Source: Lysobacter_K sp043738095 (GTDB lineage Bacteria; Pseudomonadota; Gammaproteobacteria; Xanthomonadales; Xanthomonadaceae). Taken from it: a stretch of DNA of 64,000 nt. Positions 7,871 to 16,577 of the stretch are shown here, one piece after another. Both the position numbers and the translations under genes were made by a program. The notes beneath the pieces were generated by a model. It searched no databases. It was not told the DNA's origin and saw only the letters and a program-made list of their open reading frames with translations. Positions within the stretch are counted from its first letter, which is position 1; every line of letters starts with the position of its first letter. The stretch lies in contig JAYSZI010000123.1 in the NCBI GenBank assembly GCA_043738095.1, positions 62,001 to 126,000 of the forward strand, given 5' to 3'.

Positions 7871-9649
7871 TCAGGACGCCGCGCCCAGGCGCTCGAGCAG
7901 GCCGGCGCGGTCAAGATTCTCCGCTTCGCTGGCCCGGCGATGACGATATTCGAAACTGCCGGCAACCAAACCGCGTTCGGATACTACGATCCGGTGCGGA
8001 ATACCGATCAACTCCATATCGGCGAACATCGCGCCCGGGCGCAGGCCGCGGTCATCCAGTGCGGTTTCCACCCCGCTGGCGTTGAGTTCGCGGTATAGCT
8101 CTGCCGCGGCCTCGGTAATGCCGGGATCCTTTTTCGGATTGATCACGCACACCACCGCCTGCCACGGCGCCATCGCGTCGGGCCAGGCGATGCCGTTGGC
8201 GTCGTGGTTCTGCTCAATTGCTGCGGCCACGATCCGCGATACGCCGATGCCGTAACAGCCCATCAACGGTGTCGCGGCCTTGCCGTTCTCGTCGAGCACG
8301 GTGCACTTCATCGCCGCGGCATAGCTGCGTCCGAGCTGGAACACGTGGCCGACCTCGATGCCGCGGGCAATGCCGAGCGTGCCGCGGCCGTCGGGTGAAG
8401 GGTCGCCGGCGACGACGTTGCGTAAGTCCGCGACCAACGCCGGCTCAGGCAGGTCGCGCCCCCAGTTCACGCCGGCTAGGTGGTAACCGGTTTCGTTCGC
8501 GCCGACGACGAAATCGGCCATCGCCGCAACGCTGCGGTCGGCGACGATGCGAACCGACTTGCTGGTAGTGCCGGCGTCGCTGTTACCCGCTGAGCCGAGC
8601 ACGGGGCCGAGGAAGCCCGGCTCGCTGCCCAGATGCGCGGCGATTTCGGCCTCGGTCGCGAGACGGTAATCGGCCAGGCCCGGCAGCTTGGCCAGTTTGA
8701 TTTCGTTGACGACGTGGTCGCCGCGCACCAGCGCGAGCACGAACTGTCCGGCCTTATCAGTTGCGTTGCCCGCCGGATCGGCGCCCATCAGCGCGACCGA
8801 TTTCACCGTGCGTTCAAGCGCGATGCCCATCAGCGCGGCGACGTCTTCGCAGGTTTTCTGTGTCGGCGTGTCGATCTTGCGTATGGCTTCGGTGGCGGCA
8901 GGTCGCTCGCCTGGCGACAGAGCTTCGGCCGCTTCCAGATTAGCGGCGTATCCGGAGCCGTCGGAGCCTTCGCCCATGGAATAGGCGATCGCATCCTCGC
9001 CAGAATCGGCCAGCACGTGGAATTCCTGCGACGCGTCGCCGCCGATTGCGCCGCTGTCGGCCTGCACCGCACGGAACTGCAGCCCGAGCCGGGTGAAAAT
9101 GCGGCTGTAGGTGTTGTGCATGTTGCGGTACTCGCGCACCAGATCGTCTTCGGTGAGATGGAACGAGTACGCGTCCTTCATCAGGAATTCGCGCGCACGC
9201 ATCACGCCGAAGCGCGGGCGGATCTCATCGCGGAACTTGGTCTGGATCTGGTAGAAATTCACCGGCAGCTGCTTGTAGCTGGCCAGCTCGTTGCGGGCGA
9301 AGTCGGTGATGACTTCCTCGTGGGTGGGGCCGTAGCAGTACTCGGCGTCCTTGCGGTCCTTGATCTTGAGCAGCTGGCCACCGAACTTCTGCCAGCGCCC
9401 GGTTTCTTCCCACAGCTCGCGCGGCTGCACCGACGGCATCAGCACCTCGATCGCGCCGGAAGCGTCCATCTCCTCGCGCACTACGCGCTCGACCTTGCGC
9501 AGCACGCGCAGGCCCAGCGGCGACCAGGTGTATAGGCCGGCGGCGATTTTGCGGATCATGCCGGCCTTGAGCATCAGCTTGTGACTGATGATTTCGGCCT
9601 CGGCGGGGGTTTCTTTGCTGGTGTGGAGGTGGAACTGCGACAGGCGCAT
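7871..9649 (-). CDS. proS: Prolyl-tRNA synthetase
   Basis: Class II aminoacyl-tRNA synthetase (592 aa) that charges tRNA-Pro. It is the bacterial type: the N-terminus reads MRLSQFHLHTSKETPAEAE as in E. coli ProS, motif 2 lies in the FRDEIRPRFGVMRAREF region, and a long insertion of about 180 residues (about 220-400) is the INS editing domain that clears Ala-tRNA-Pro. The C-terminal anticodon-binding domain is complete. The start at 9649 matches the family; a frame ten codons longer also exists. A weak hairpin (CCGGGA/TCCCGG) lies past the stop near 7810. Confidence 0.97.
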   Translation of the reverse strand: MRLSQFHLHTSKETPAEAEIISHKLMLKAGMIRKIAAGLYTWSPLGLRVLRKVERVVREEMDASGAIEVLMPSVQPRELWEETGRWQKFGGQLLKIKDRKDAEYCYGPTHEEVITDFARNELASYKQLPVNFYQIQTKFRDEIRPRFGVMRAREFLMKDAYSFHLTEDDLVREYRNMHNTYSRIFTRLGLQFRAVQADSGAIGGDASQEFHVLADSGEDAIAYSMGEGSDGSGYAANLEAAEALSPGERPAATEAIRKIDTPTQKTCEDVAALMGIALERTVKSVALMGADPAGNATDKAGQFVLALVRGDHVVNEIKLAKLPGLADYRLATEAEIAAHLGSEPGFLGPVLGSAGNSDAGTTSKSVRIVADRSVAAMADFVVGANETGYHLAGVNWGRDLPEPALVADLRNVVAGDPSPDGRGTLGIARGIEVGHVFQLGRSYAAAMKCTVLDENGKAATPLMGCYGIGVSRIVAAAIEQNHDANGIAWPDAMAPWQAVVCVINPKKDPGITEAAAELYRELNASGVETALDDRGLRPGAMFADMELIGIPHRIVVSERGLVAGSFEYRHRRASEAENLDRAGLLERLGAAS

Positions 9650-9852
9650 CGGCGGACTTCGAAACAGGGAGGCGGGCATTTTGCCACGCGGGGCGAATCG
9701 CCCCGGTATCCGCCGCGCCGACGCCGGTCAATGGTCACCCCAGCAGGAGCTTTTTTCAGGCAACCACCTTGGCAATCGCCAAACGGGATCGACCTTTTCC
9801 TGAGGCAGCGGCGTCAGGCCCCATGTTGTCCCACAGAGCGGCCGGGACGAAG

Positions 9853-10047
<195 letters not shown>

Positions 10048-10049
10048 TG

Positions 10050-10343
10050 CTAGGGACTGTCGCCCTCGCCGCGCACCTCGATCCCGTCACGAGGTTCGAC
10101 GTCGATGCGCTCGTAGTCGCGCGCGGCATCGGCGCCTGTTGGCGGCTGTGAAGTGATCTGGAGCGTTCCCGACGCGTTGCGCCAGCGGTACAGCACGGGA
10201 CGGGCGTCGTGCGCATCGGCGCGGCGCGCCGCAGCCGCGCGCAGGTGTTTGCGTTCGGCTTCAGCCGGGGTGTCGCGCGACAGCCACCACGCCAGACCCG
10301 CGCCCAACACCACGCCGCCGAGGATGGCCCAGCCAAATTTCAC
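10050..10343 (-). CDS. Small membrane-anchored protein with DUF4124-like segment
   Basis: 97 aa. Residues about 3-21 form one hydrophobic helix (WAILGGVVLGAGLAWWLS), probably an inner-membrane anchor. The C-terminal half contains LYRWRNASGTLQITSQPP, which resembles the DUF4124 pattern Y-x-W-x-D-x-x-G-x-x-x-Y-S-D-x-P-P, here degenerate. No function is known. The next gene upstream (10386-10802) also has DUF4124, so the two may be an old duplication. The simple-repeat array begins immediately past its stop, so contraction or expansion there could alter its 3' end. Confidence 0.65.
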   Translation of the reverse strand: MKFGWAILGGVVLGAGLAWWLSRDTPAEAERKHLRAAAARRADAHDARPVLYRWRNASGTLQITSQPPTGADAARDYERIDVEPRDGIEVRGEGDSP

Positions 10344-10385
10344 GAAATGGCTGCAAACGACATGGCGAAGAGGGAATCAGCCCGA

Positions 10386-10802
10386 TCAGGGCTCGTTGGC
10401 GAGGGCAACCTCGCAATACGTCTTGACGCTGGCTTCCGCCAACTGGGTGCGGCTCGCGCGCTCTTGGGCCGTGAGATTGCGGTCGACGTCGCCGTCCTTG
10501 TCCTCGTCGATGCCGACCTCGGTCTTGCCTTTCAAAATCGTCAGATTGCTGCGCGCATTAGTGCAGTCGGAATTCGCCGCCACCGGTTTGCCTGCGGTGG
10601 GAACGACCGGCGCGCCCTTGGTCGTAATCGAACGGCTCTTGTGGGCCTGATGCGGCGGCGGCGCGTCCGCGTAGTGGGTGACGCCCTTGGCGTCCTTCCA
10701 CTGGTAGACCTGACCGGCGAGCGTCGGCAGGGAGAGGGTCAACAGGCCGGCGACAAGCCACCGCAGCGGACGGGACGGGGGATGGGCGGACTGGCTGGGC
10801 AT
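10386..10802 (-). CDS. DUF4124 domain-containing exported protein
   Basis: 138 aa. An N-terminal signal sequence (hydrophobic RWLVAGLLTLSLPTLAG, cleavage probably after LAG) is followed at once by the DUF4124 core QVYQWKDAKGVTHYADAPP. The C-terminal part has two cysteines (in DCTNARSN and TYCEVAL) that could form a disulfide. DUF4124 proteins are widespread exported proteins of proteobacteria with no settled role. ATG 10802 was chosen because it places the signal peptide correctly; it is divergent from pssA. Confidence 0.85.
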   Translation of the reverse strand: MPSQSAHPPSRPLRWLVAGLLTLSLPTLAGQVYQWKDAKGVTHYADAPPPHQAHKSRSITTKGAPVVPTAGKPVAANSDCTNARSNLTILKGKTEVGIDEDKDGDVDRNLTAQERASRTQLAEASVKTYCEVALANEP

Positions 10803-10890
10803 GATCGGCTCCGGAATTCGGCACGGGACAGCGGGTGCCAGCGCGATTGCAGCACCGTGGCGGGGTACAGGCAAGCGCTACACTGCCAAA

Positions 10891-11664
10891 ATGGAACCCC
10901 TACCCCCGTCACGACCGCGCGGACGCGGCATTTACCTGCTGCCGAACCTGTTCACTACCGGCGGCCTGTTCGCCGGCTTCTACGCCATCATCGCCGCGAC
11001 TCAGGGCCAGTTCGAAAACGCCTGCGTAGCCGTGTTCATCGCCGCGATCCTGGACGGCCTCGATGGTCGCGTGGCGCGACTGACCAACACCCAGAGCGAG
11101 TTCGGTGTGCAGTACGACTCGCTCGCCGACCTGATCAGCTTCGGCTTGGCGCCGGCGCTGGTCATGTACCACTGGGCTCTGCTGTCGCTGAAGCTCGACA
11201 GCGTGACCGCCGGCAAGGTGGGCTGGATCGCCGCATTTCTATACGCGGCTTGCGCAGCACTGCGGCTGGCGCGCTTCAACTCGCAGATCGCCCAGGTCGA
11301 CAAGCGCTGGTTCATCGGCTTGGCCAGTCCTGCGGCGGCCGGACTGGTGGCGAGCTTCGTCTGGCTCTGCCACGACCTGGGATATCGCGGCGAGCAGTTG
11401 CGCTACGGCGCGGTCGCGGTGACGGTGGTGGCGGCGCTGATGATGGTCAGCCGCCTGCGCTATTTCAGTTTCAAGGGCGGCGGGCGGCGGAACGATCGGG
11501 TGCCGTTTCTGGCGATCATCGTCGTGCTCGCCGCGTTGATTGGTATCGCGATCTATCCTCCCGGCGTGTTGCTGGCGATCACCGCGGGATATGCCTTGTC
11601 GGGACCCGCGTATTGGCTCTACCGGCGGGCGCGACGGCTGCCGGCGACGGGAGCGGTGGCATGA
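10891..11664 (+). CDS. pssA: CDP-diacylglycerol--serine O-phosphatidyltransferase
   Basis: Integral membrane CDP-alcohol phosphatidyltransferase (257 aa) that makes phosphatidylserine, the precursor of phosphatidylethanolamine. The full catalytic motif D-G-x2-D-G-x2-A-R-x8-G-x3-D-x3-D is present, starting DGLDGRVAR and ending YDSLAD. The N-terminal GIYLLPNLFTTGGLFAGF is typical of PssA of the Bacillus-like (type II) class rather than the E. coli type. ATG 10891 is the only start that gives the family N-terminus. Its TGA overlaps the ATG of the next gene, so pssA, holD-like and rimI form a coupled unit. Confidence 0.92.
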   Translation: MEPLPPSRPRGRGIYLLPNLFTTGGLFAGFYAIIAATQGQFENACVAVFIAAILDGLDGRVARLTNTQSEFGVQYDSLADLISFGLAPALVMYHWALLSLKLDSVTAGKVGWIAAFLYAACAALRLARFNSQIAQVDKRWFIGLASPAAAGLVASFVWLCHDLGYRGEQLRYGAVAVTVVAALMMVSRLRYFSFKGGGRRNDRVPFLAIIVVLAALIGIAIYPPGVLLAITAGYALSGPAYWLYRRARRLPATGAVA

Positions 11665-11969
11665 CCATGCCGTGGAGTCCGCAGCAGCGCGAGTGGTTGC
11701 AGGCGTTGGGTCACGATGTGCTTCTGCTTGCGGGCACGGCGACGGACGCCGAGCGTTTGCCGGTCGCCGGCTCGCCGCCGCGTGGAACAGTGGCCGGGCC
11801 GACCGCCGACAATCCGCTGTTGCGCGCGGTGCTGCGCGCCGCCGGAGGTCGCGGGATCGCCGAACTCGCCGCCTGGCTACCCGATCCGGCCAGCCTGCGC
11901 GGTGACGCCGCGGCCAAGCGCGCGCTGTGGCCGCGTCTGCGTACGCTGCGCAAGCCGCCCGACCCATGA
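11661..11969 (+). CDS. holD: Putative DNA polymerase III psi subunit (HolD-like)
   Basis: 102 aa, overlapping pssA (ATGA) at its start and rimI (ATGA) at its end. Two stretches recall HolD: an N-terminal QQREWLQALG segment, like the chi-binding helix of psi, and a C-terminal AAKRALWPRLRTL, like the conserved A-R-A-A-L-W-x-x-I end of E. coli psi. In E. coli holD also lies directly before rimI. Psi links the clamp loader to chi (HolC, encoded at 16002-16424) and SSB. Sequence similarity is low overall, so synteny carries much of the call. Confidence 0.6.
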   Translation: MTMPWSPQQREWLQALGHDVLLLAGTATDAERLPVAGSPPRGTVAGPTADNPLLRAVLRAAGGRGIAELAAWLPDPASLRGDAAAKRALWPRLRTLRKPPDP

Positions 11970-12457
11970 GCGCGCTCGCGACCGATGCCGGGAGATTGCC
12001 GCAGGCGTCGATGCTGAGGCCGATGCAGGATGACGACCTCGACGCAGTCATGGCGATCGAGGTGCGCGCTTACCCTTACCCGTGGACGCTCGGCATCCTG
12101 CGCGACTGCCTGCGCGCCGACTACCCCGCCTGGGTACTGTTGCAAGACGGCGAGGTGATCGGCTACTTCCTGATGAGCCTGGCGGCGGGCGAGGCGCATG
12201 TGCTCAATGTCTGCGTCGCGCCGGAACAGCAGGGACGCGGCTACGGTCGCAAACTGCTGCGCTCGATCCTGCAGCTTGCGCGCGGCCGCGGCGCCGAACG
12301 CGTGTTTTTGGAGGTTCGGCCGTCCAACAAGGGCGCTATCGAGTTGTACTTCGATATGGGCTTCAACGAGATCGGCCGACGGCCGCGCTACTACCCGGCC
12401 AAGGATGGGCGTGAGGATGCGCTGGTGATGGCGATAGAGCTGCTTCCACCCGAATAA
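11966..12457 (+). CDS. rimI: Ribosomal-protein-alanine N-acetyltransferase RimI
   Basis: GNAT acetyltransferase (163 aa) expected to acetylate the N-terminal alanine of ribosomal protein S18. The acetyl-CoA-binding motif A is clear: VLNVCVAPEQQGRGYGRKLL (Q-x-x-G-x-G). The C-terminal GFNEIGRRPRYYP matches the RimI family. ATG 11966 overlaps the preceding stop; upstream extension is not supported. Confidence 0.92.
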   Translation: MSALATDAGRLPQASMLRPMQDDDLDAVMAIEVRAYPYPWTLGILRDCLRADYPAWVLLQDGEVIGYFLMSLAAGEAHVLNVCVAPEQQGRGYGRKLLRSILQLARGRGAERVFLEVRPSNKGAIELYFDMGFNEIGRRPRYYPAKDGREDALVMAIELLPPE

Positions 12458-12479
12458 CTGCACTGACAAAGGATTTCGT

Positions 12480-12950
12480 ATGCAGGTGCTGCCAGTAACG
12501 TGTTCGATTGTCCTAGCGATGGCGATTTCAGCCGCTGCCGCTGCGGGCAGTCCCGAACCCGTGGTGCCGGTCGTCTGGCAGGCGCCCTCGTGCGGGCATG
12601 ACAAACTCGGGCAGGTCAGTATCCAGACTGGCGTGCGCGTCACGGAGGCCACCCAAGACCTGTTGGTGCCCACAGTCAACTACGCAGGGGCCTTTGCCAA
12701 GTTGGCGACGGCCGCCAAGGCAAAGGGCGCCGATGCGGTGATCGTGCGCTGGCACCAGGCGACGTATTTCACGCGCAATGGGCGCCGCAGCCACAGGCCC
12801 GTGCACCTTCAACTCCGAGGAGCAGCGATCCGCATGCATGCCGATGCGGGGCCCTGTGACTTCGCGCTGGCCGATCCGCAGGCGTTTGAGCAACGCGCCA
12901 GCGACGGCAAGCCGGTCGAGGTTGGCTCGGACGACGCGTACTCGGATTGA
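12480..12950 (+). CDS. Exported hypothetical protein
   Basis: 156 aa with an N-terminal signal sequence (hydrophobic CSIVLAMAISAAAAAG, cleavage near residue 22). An AAGGA Shine-Dalgarno lies 7 bp before the ATG. The mature part has two cysteines (C38 in APSCGHD and C126 in AGPCDFA). The pattern GQVSIQTGV followed by a GADAVIVRWH helix-strand pair is faintly reminiscent of small exported proteins of the YbjQ type, but I do not claim homology. It lies 22 bp after rimI and converges with valS 15 bp away. Function unknown. Confidence 0.65.
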   Translation: MQVLPVTCSIVLAMAISAAAAAGSPEPVVPVVWQAPSCGHDKLGQVSIQTGVRVTEATQDLLVPTVNYAGAFAKLATAAKAKGADAVIVRWHQATYFTRNGRRSHRPVHLQLRGAAIRMHADAGPCDFALADPQAFEQRASDGKPVEVGSDDAYSD

Positions 12951-12965
12951 GTCGGGCGTCGAGCG

Positions 12966-15833
12966 TCAGAGCTTCGCGCGTTGCGAGACGAGCGCATCGC
13001 GTTGCGCATTCCAATCGAGCAGGCGTTGGCGCTCCTGTTGCACCACGGCCGCCGGCGCGTTCTGCACAAACGTTTCGCTGGCGAGCTTGCCGGTGGATTT
13101 GGCGGCTTCAATCTCGACGCGCTTGATTTCCTTGTCCAGGCGCGCGCGTTCGACGTCCAGATCGACCAGGCCTGCCAACGGCACCCTCAGTTCGAGATCA
13201 CCGACCACCGCCATTGCGCTGGCTGGCAATTGCGCTGCGTCGGCCAGAAATTCGATGGATTCGAGCCGGTTGAGGAAACGCAACTGCGCGCCAAAACGCT
13301 GGGTGCGCGCGCGGTCGTCGTCGTTGCCTCCGGCCAGCAGCAGCGTCACGGTCTTGGCCGGTGCGACATTGAGTTCGCTGCGCATCTGCCGCAGTTTCGA
13401 CACCATCGCCTTGAGCCATTCGATGTCGGCGTCGACGCGCTCGTAGTCGTCGCTCAGATATTCGTTGGCGTCGGATACCGTCGGATACGGGCGCAGCATG
13501 ATCGTGGTCTGCGCGAGGTCGAGCTTCGGCGCGACCGCCTGCCACAGCTCTTCGGTGACGAACGGAATCAGCGGGTGCAGCAACGACAGCAGGCGTTCGA
13601 GCACATACAACAACGTATGCCGGGTGCTGTCCGCCGCGGCGCGGCCTTCTTGCGTGGTGGTGTCGCCATTGAGTGCCGGCTTGGCCAGTTCGACGAACCA
13701 GTCGCAGAACTGGTTCCAGGCGAACTCGTACAGCACCTGCGCGAGCAGGTCGAAGCGGTAGGCGGCAAAGTGCTCCGCGGCCGATTCCGCGGTGCGGGCC
13801 AGTGATGCCAGGATCCAGCGTTCGGCATCGGTCTTGGGTTGCGGCGCGCCGCTGAAACTGGCGCCCTCGGTATTCATCAGCACGAAACGCGTGGCGTTCC
13901 ACAGCTTGTTGCAGAAATTCTTGTAACCCTCGGCGCGGCCGAGGTCGAAGCGGATGTCGCGGCCGTGGGTGGCGAGCGCGGCGATGGTGAAACGCAGCGC
14001 GTCGGCGCCGAACGCGGGGATACCGTCGGGGAATTCCTTGCGCGTGGCCTTGGCGATCTTCTCGGCCATCTTCGGCTGCATCAGGCCGCTGGTGCGCTTG
14101 GCGACGAGGGCGTCGAGCGAGATGCCGTCGATCAGATCGAGCGGGTCGAGGACGTTGCCCTTGGACTTCGACATCTTCTGGCCGTCCTTGTCGCGGATCA
14201 GGCCGTGGATGTAGACGTCCTTGAACGGCACCTCGCCGGTCAGATGGTCGGTCGCCATGATCATGCGCGCGACCCAGAAGAAGATGATGTCGAAGCCGGT
14301 AACCAGCACCGACGACGGCACGTAGTTGTCGAAGCCGCGTTGCTTCATCAACTCCGGATTCGGCCAGCCCATCGTGCTGATGGGCCACAGTTGCGAGCTG
14401 AACCAGGTTTCGAGCACGTCGTTGTCCTGGGACAGCAAGACGTCTGGATCGAGCGCATGTTTGGCGCGGATTTCGGCTTCATCGCGACCGACGTAGATCT
14501 TGCCGCTGGCGTCGTACCACGCCGGAATGCGGTGACCCCACCAGAGTTGGCGGCTGATGCACCAGTCCTGGATGTTCTCCATCCAGTGGCGGTAGGTATT
14601 GATCCAGTTCGCGGGGACGAACTTGACGGCGCCCGGCTTGCCGTCCGTGCCTTCGACGAGTTCGAGCCCGCGCTTAGCGAGGCCGTCCATCTTCACGAAC
14701 CATTGGTCGGTCAGGTACGGCTCGATCACCTGGCCGGTGCGGTCGCCGCGAGGGACCTGCAACTTGTGCGGCTTGGTCTCGACCAGCAGTCCGGCAGCTT
14801 CGAGGTCGGCGAGCACGAGCTTGCGCGCCTCGTAACGGTCCACGCCGCGGTACTGCTCCGGCACATCATCGTTCGTCGCTGCGTCGGGCGTGAAAATATT
14901 GATCAGCGGCAGGTTGTGGCGTTGACCGACCGCGTAGTCATTGAAGTCGTGCGCTGGCGTGACCTTGACCACGCCGGTGCCGAACTCGCGGTCGACGTAG
15001 TCGTCGGCGATGATCGGGATCAGGCGACCGGTCAGCGGCAGTTCGACGGTGTTGCCGATCAGGTGCGCATAGCGCTCGTCATCCGGGTGCACCATCACCG
15101 CGGTGTCGCCGAGCATGGTTTCCGGACGCGTGGTCGCGACCACCAGCGAGCCGCTGCCGTCGGCCAACGGATAGCGGATCGACCACAGGAAACCGTCCTC
15201 TTCTTCGTTGACCACCTCCAGGTCGGAGATCGCGGTCTTCAACACCGGGTCCCAGTTGACGAGGCGTTGGCCGCGGTAGATCAACGGATCGGGATTGCCG
15301 TGCTCGTCCTTGTGCTCATAAAGACGCACAAACGCCTCGATCACCGCCTCGGCGGCCATCGGATCCATCGTGAACACGCTGCGGGTCCAGTCGCCGGACG
15401 TGCCGAGCCGGCGCATCTGCCGTTCGATCGTGTCGCCAGAGTGCTGCTTCCACTCCCAGACTTTCTCGATGAAGCCGTCGCGGCCGAGCGAGTCACGCGT
15501 CTCGCCTTTGCCTTCCTGCGCGAGGTTGCGCGTCACCACCATCTCGGTGGCGATGCCGGCGTGGTCGGTGCCCATCTGCCACAAGGTGTCGTAGCCGCGC
15601 ATGCGGTGGTAGCGGATCAGTGCGTCCTGCAGCGTGTGCTGGAACGCGTGGCCCATGTGCAGGGTGCCGGTGACGTTCGGCGGCGGCAGCAGGACCGAAT
15701 AGTGCTTTCTTTCCTGGCCTTCGCCAGATGGCTCGCCCTTGCCGCTGGGCTGGAACACGCCGCTGCTCTCCCATTGCTGGTACAGCCGGGTTTCAAACTG
15801 GGTGGGGTCGTAGCTGGGGGAGAGCGTGGTCAT
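12966..15833 (-). CDS. valS: Valyl-tRNA synthetase
   Basis: Class I aminoacyl-tRNA synthetase (955 aa) that charges tRNA-Val. The HIGH motif appears as H59-M-G-H in PPPNVTGTLHMGHAF and the KMSKS motif as KMSKSKGN. The CP1 editing domain lies between them, and the last about 65 residues form the valine-specific coiled-coil arm (LDKEIKRVE). Length matches E. coli ValS (951 aa). ATG 15833 gives the standard N-terminus. It lies downstream of holC and pepA in the same direction; pepA-holC-valS is a conserved gammaproteobacterial order. Confidence 0.98.
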   Translation of the reverse strand: MTTLSPSYDPTQFETRLYQQWESSGVFQPSGKGEPSGEGQERKHYSVLLPPPNVTGTLHMGHAFQHTLQDALIRYHRMRGYDTLWQMGTDHAGIATEMVVTRNLAQEGKGETRDSLGRDGFIEKVWEWKQHSGDTIERQMRRLGTSGDWTRSVFTMDPMAAEAVIEAFVRLYEHKDEHGNPDPLIYRGQRLVNWDPVLKTAISDLEVVNEEEDGFLWSIRYPLADGSGSLVVATTRPETMLGDTAVMVHPDDERYAHLIGNTVELPLTGRLIPIIADDYVDREFGTGVVKVTPAHDFNDYAVGQRHNLPLINIFTPDAATNDDVPEQYRGVDRYEARKLVLADLEAAGLLVETKPHKLQVPRGDRTGQVIEPYLTDQWFVKMDGLAKRGLELVEGTDGKPGAVKFVPANWINTYRHWMENIQDWCISRQLWWGHRIPAWYDASGKIYVGRDEAEIRAKHALDPDVLLSQDNDVLETWFSSQLWPISTMGWPNPELMKQRGFDNYVPSSVLVTGFDIIFFWVARMIMATDHLTGEVPFKDVYIHGLIRDKDGQKMSKSKGNVLDPLDLIDGISLDALVAKRTSGLMQPKMAEKIAKATRKEFPDGIPAFGADALRFTIAALATHGRDIRFDLGRAEGYKNFCNKLWNATRFVLMNTEGASFSGAPQPKTDAERWILASLARTAESAAEHFAAYRFDLLAQVLYEFAWNQFCDWFVELAKPALNGDTTTQEGRAAADSTRHTLLYVLERLLSLLHPLIPFVTEELWQAVAPKLDLAQTTIMLRPYPTVSDANEYLSDDYERVDADIEWLKAMVSKLRQMRSELNVAPAKTVTLLLAGGNDDDRARTQRFGAQLRFLNRLESIEFLADAAQLPASAMAVVGDLELRVPLAGLVDLDVERARLDKEIKRVEIEAAKSTGKLASETFVQNAPAAVVQQERQRLLDWNAQRDALVSQRAKL

Positions 15834-15860
15834 GGCCGGTCTGATTGATTGCAGTGGTTC

Positions 15861-15994
15861 GTCATTCCCGCGACAGCGGGATCGGATTTACTTCGCGGAG
15901 TCGAACCTCCGGCGCCATGGAGTTTCGCCTCAGCCCGTGCCGTTCGTCCGCGTCGGCGAGCCAGTCGCTGGATTCCCGCGTTCGCGGGAATGAC
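15861..15994. repeat. REPIN-like pair of inverted palindromes
   Basis: Two REP-like palindromes face each other: GTCATTCCCGCGACAGCGGG at 15861-15880 and CTGGATTCCCGCG..CGCGGGAATGAC at 15968-15994. About 90 bp separate them. The same pair type occurs at 45283-45391. It lies between the holC stop and the valS start, so it is transcribed with them. Confidence 0.8.
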
Positions 15995-16001
15995 GGCGGT
16001 T

Positions 16002-16424
16002 TTACATGTCGTGTTTTTTGAGTTCGATCCCACGCGCCTGGTACTGCTTCCAGCGTTCGCGCAACGGCCCACGCGCATCGTCGTCGGCGGGCACTACTTC
16101 CAGCACCCGCGTAAATCCGTCGGCCACCGCGGCGTCGCGCAAATTGATCACCAGCGCGCGCATCGGCGTGTCGATGTCGGGCATCGCGATCAGCACAGGC
16201 GCCAGATCGTCCTCATCGTCGCCGGCGATCTGGTGCGGGATATAGGCCTCATCGTCGAACGACCACAGCAGGTCGTCTAGACGTTCGGCCTGCTCCGCAT
16301 CTCGCGCCAGCACCAGCGTCGGCAGGTTGGCATCAAATGCTTTGCGCGCGAGTTCGCACACGAGCAGCAGCGGCTCCTCGCGGAAACGCGGCTTCTGGAT
16401 CAGGTAAAAATCGGCGCGGGGCAT
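16002..16424 (-). CDS. holC: DNA polymerase III chi subunit
   Basis: 140 aa. HolC/chi joins the clamp loader to single-stranded-DNA-binding protein at the replication fork. Family features: start ADFYLIQKPRF, CELARKAFDANLPTLVLARD, and LDDLLWSFDDEAYIPH near the middle. The ATG at 16424 gives the usual N-terminus (M-P-R-A-D-F-Y). The partner psi is probably the gene at 11661-11969. It lies in the pepA-holC-valS order typical of gammaproteobacteria. Confidence 0.93.
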   Translation of the reverse strand: MPRADFYLIQKPRFREEPLLLVCELARKAFDANLPTLVLARDAEQAERLDDLLWSFDDEAYIPHQIAGDDEDDLAPVLIAMPDIDTPMRALVINLRDAAVADGFTRVLEVVPADDDARGPLRERWKQYQARGIELKKHDM

Positions 16425-16438
16425 GGGGGTCAAGAGCC

Positions 16439-16574
16439 GGGAATAGGGAAGGGGGAACAGGGAATGCAGGACGCGACGCCACCGAGGAGGGCGCCGCTGG
16501 CATCGGGGTGCGCGAGTCTGCTTGTCAGTCCCTCATTCCCGCTTTTCATTCCCGCTCCACGTAATTCCCCGCTC
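16439..16574. repeat. Inverted heptamer arrays between pepA and holC
   Basis: GGGAATA-type units at 16439-16466 and the opposite-strand CATTCCC/AATTCCCC type at 16534-16574, with about 67 bp of unrelated DNA between. Together they could form a large stem-loop. The same arrangement flanks the four-helix-bundle gene at 48.6-49.05 kb. Confidence 0.85.
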
Positions 16575-16577
16575 CTC

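Noticed and set aside
13839..15848. A 669-residue plus-strand frame opposite valS
   Set aside because: It is the antisense shadow of valS caused by high GC codon bias; it has no domain and no start signal. Similar shadows lie opposite purL, pepA and ettA.
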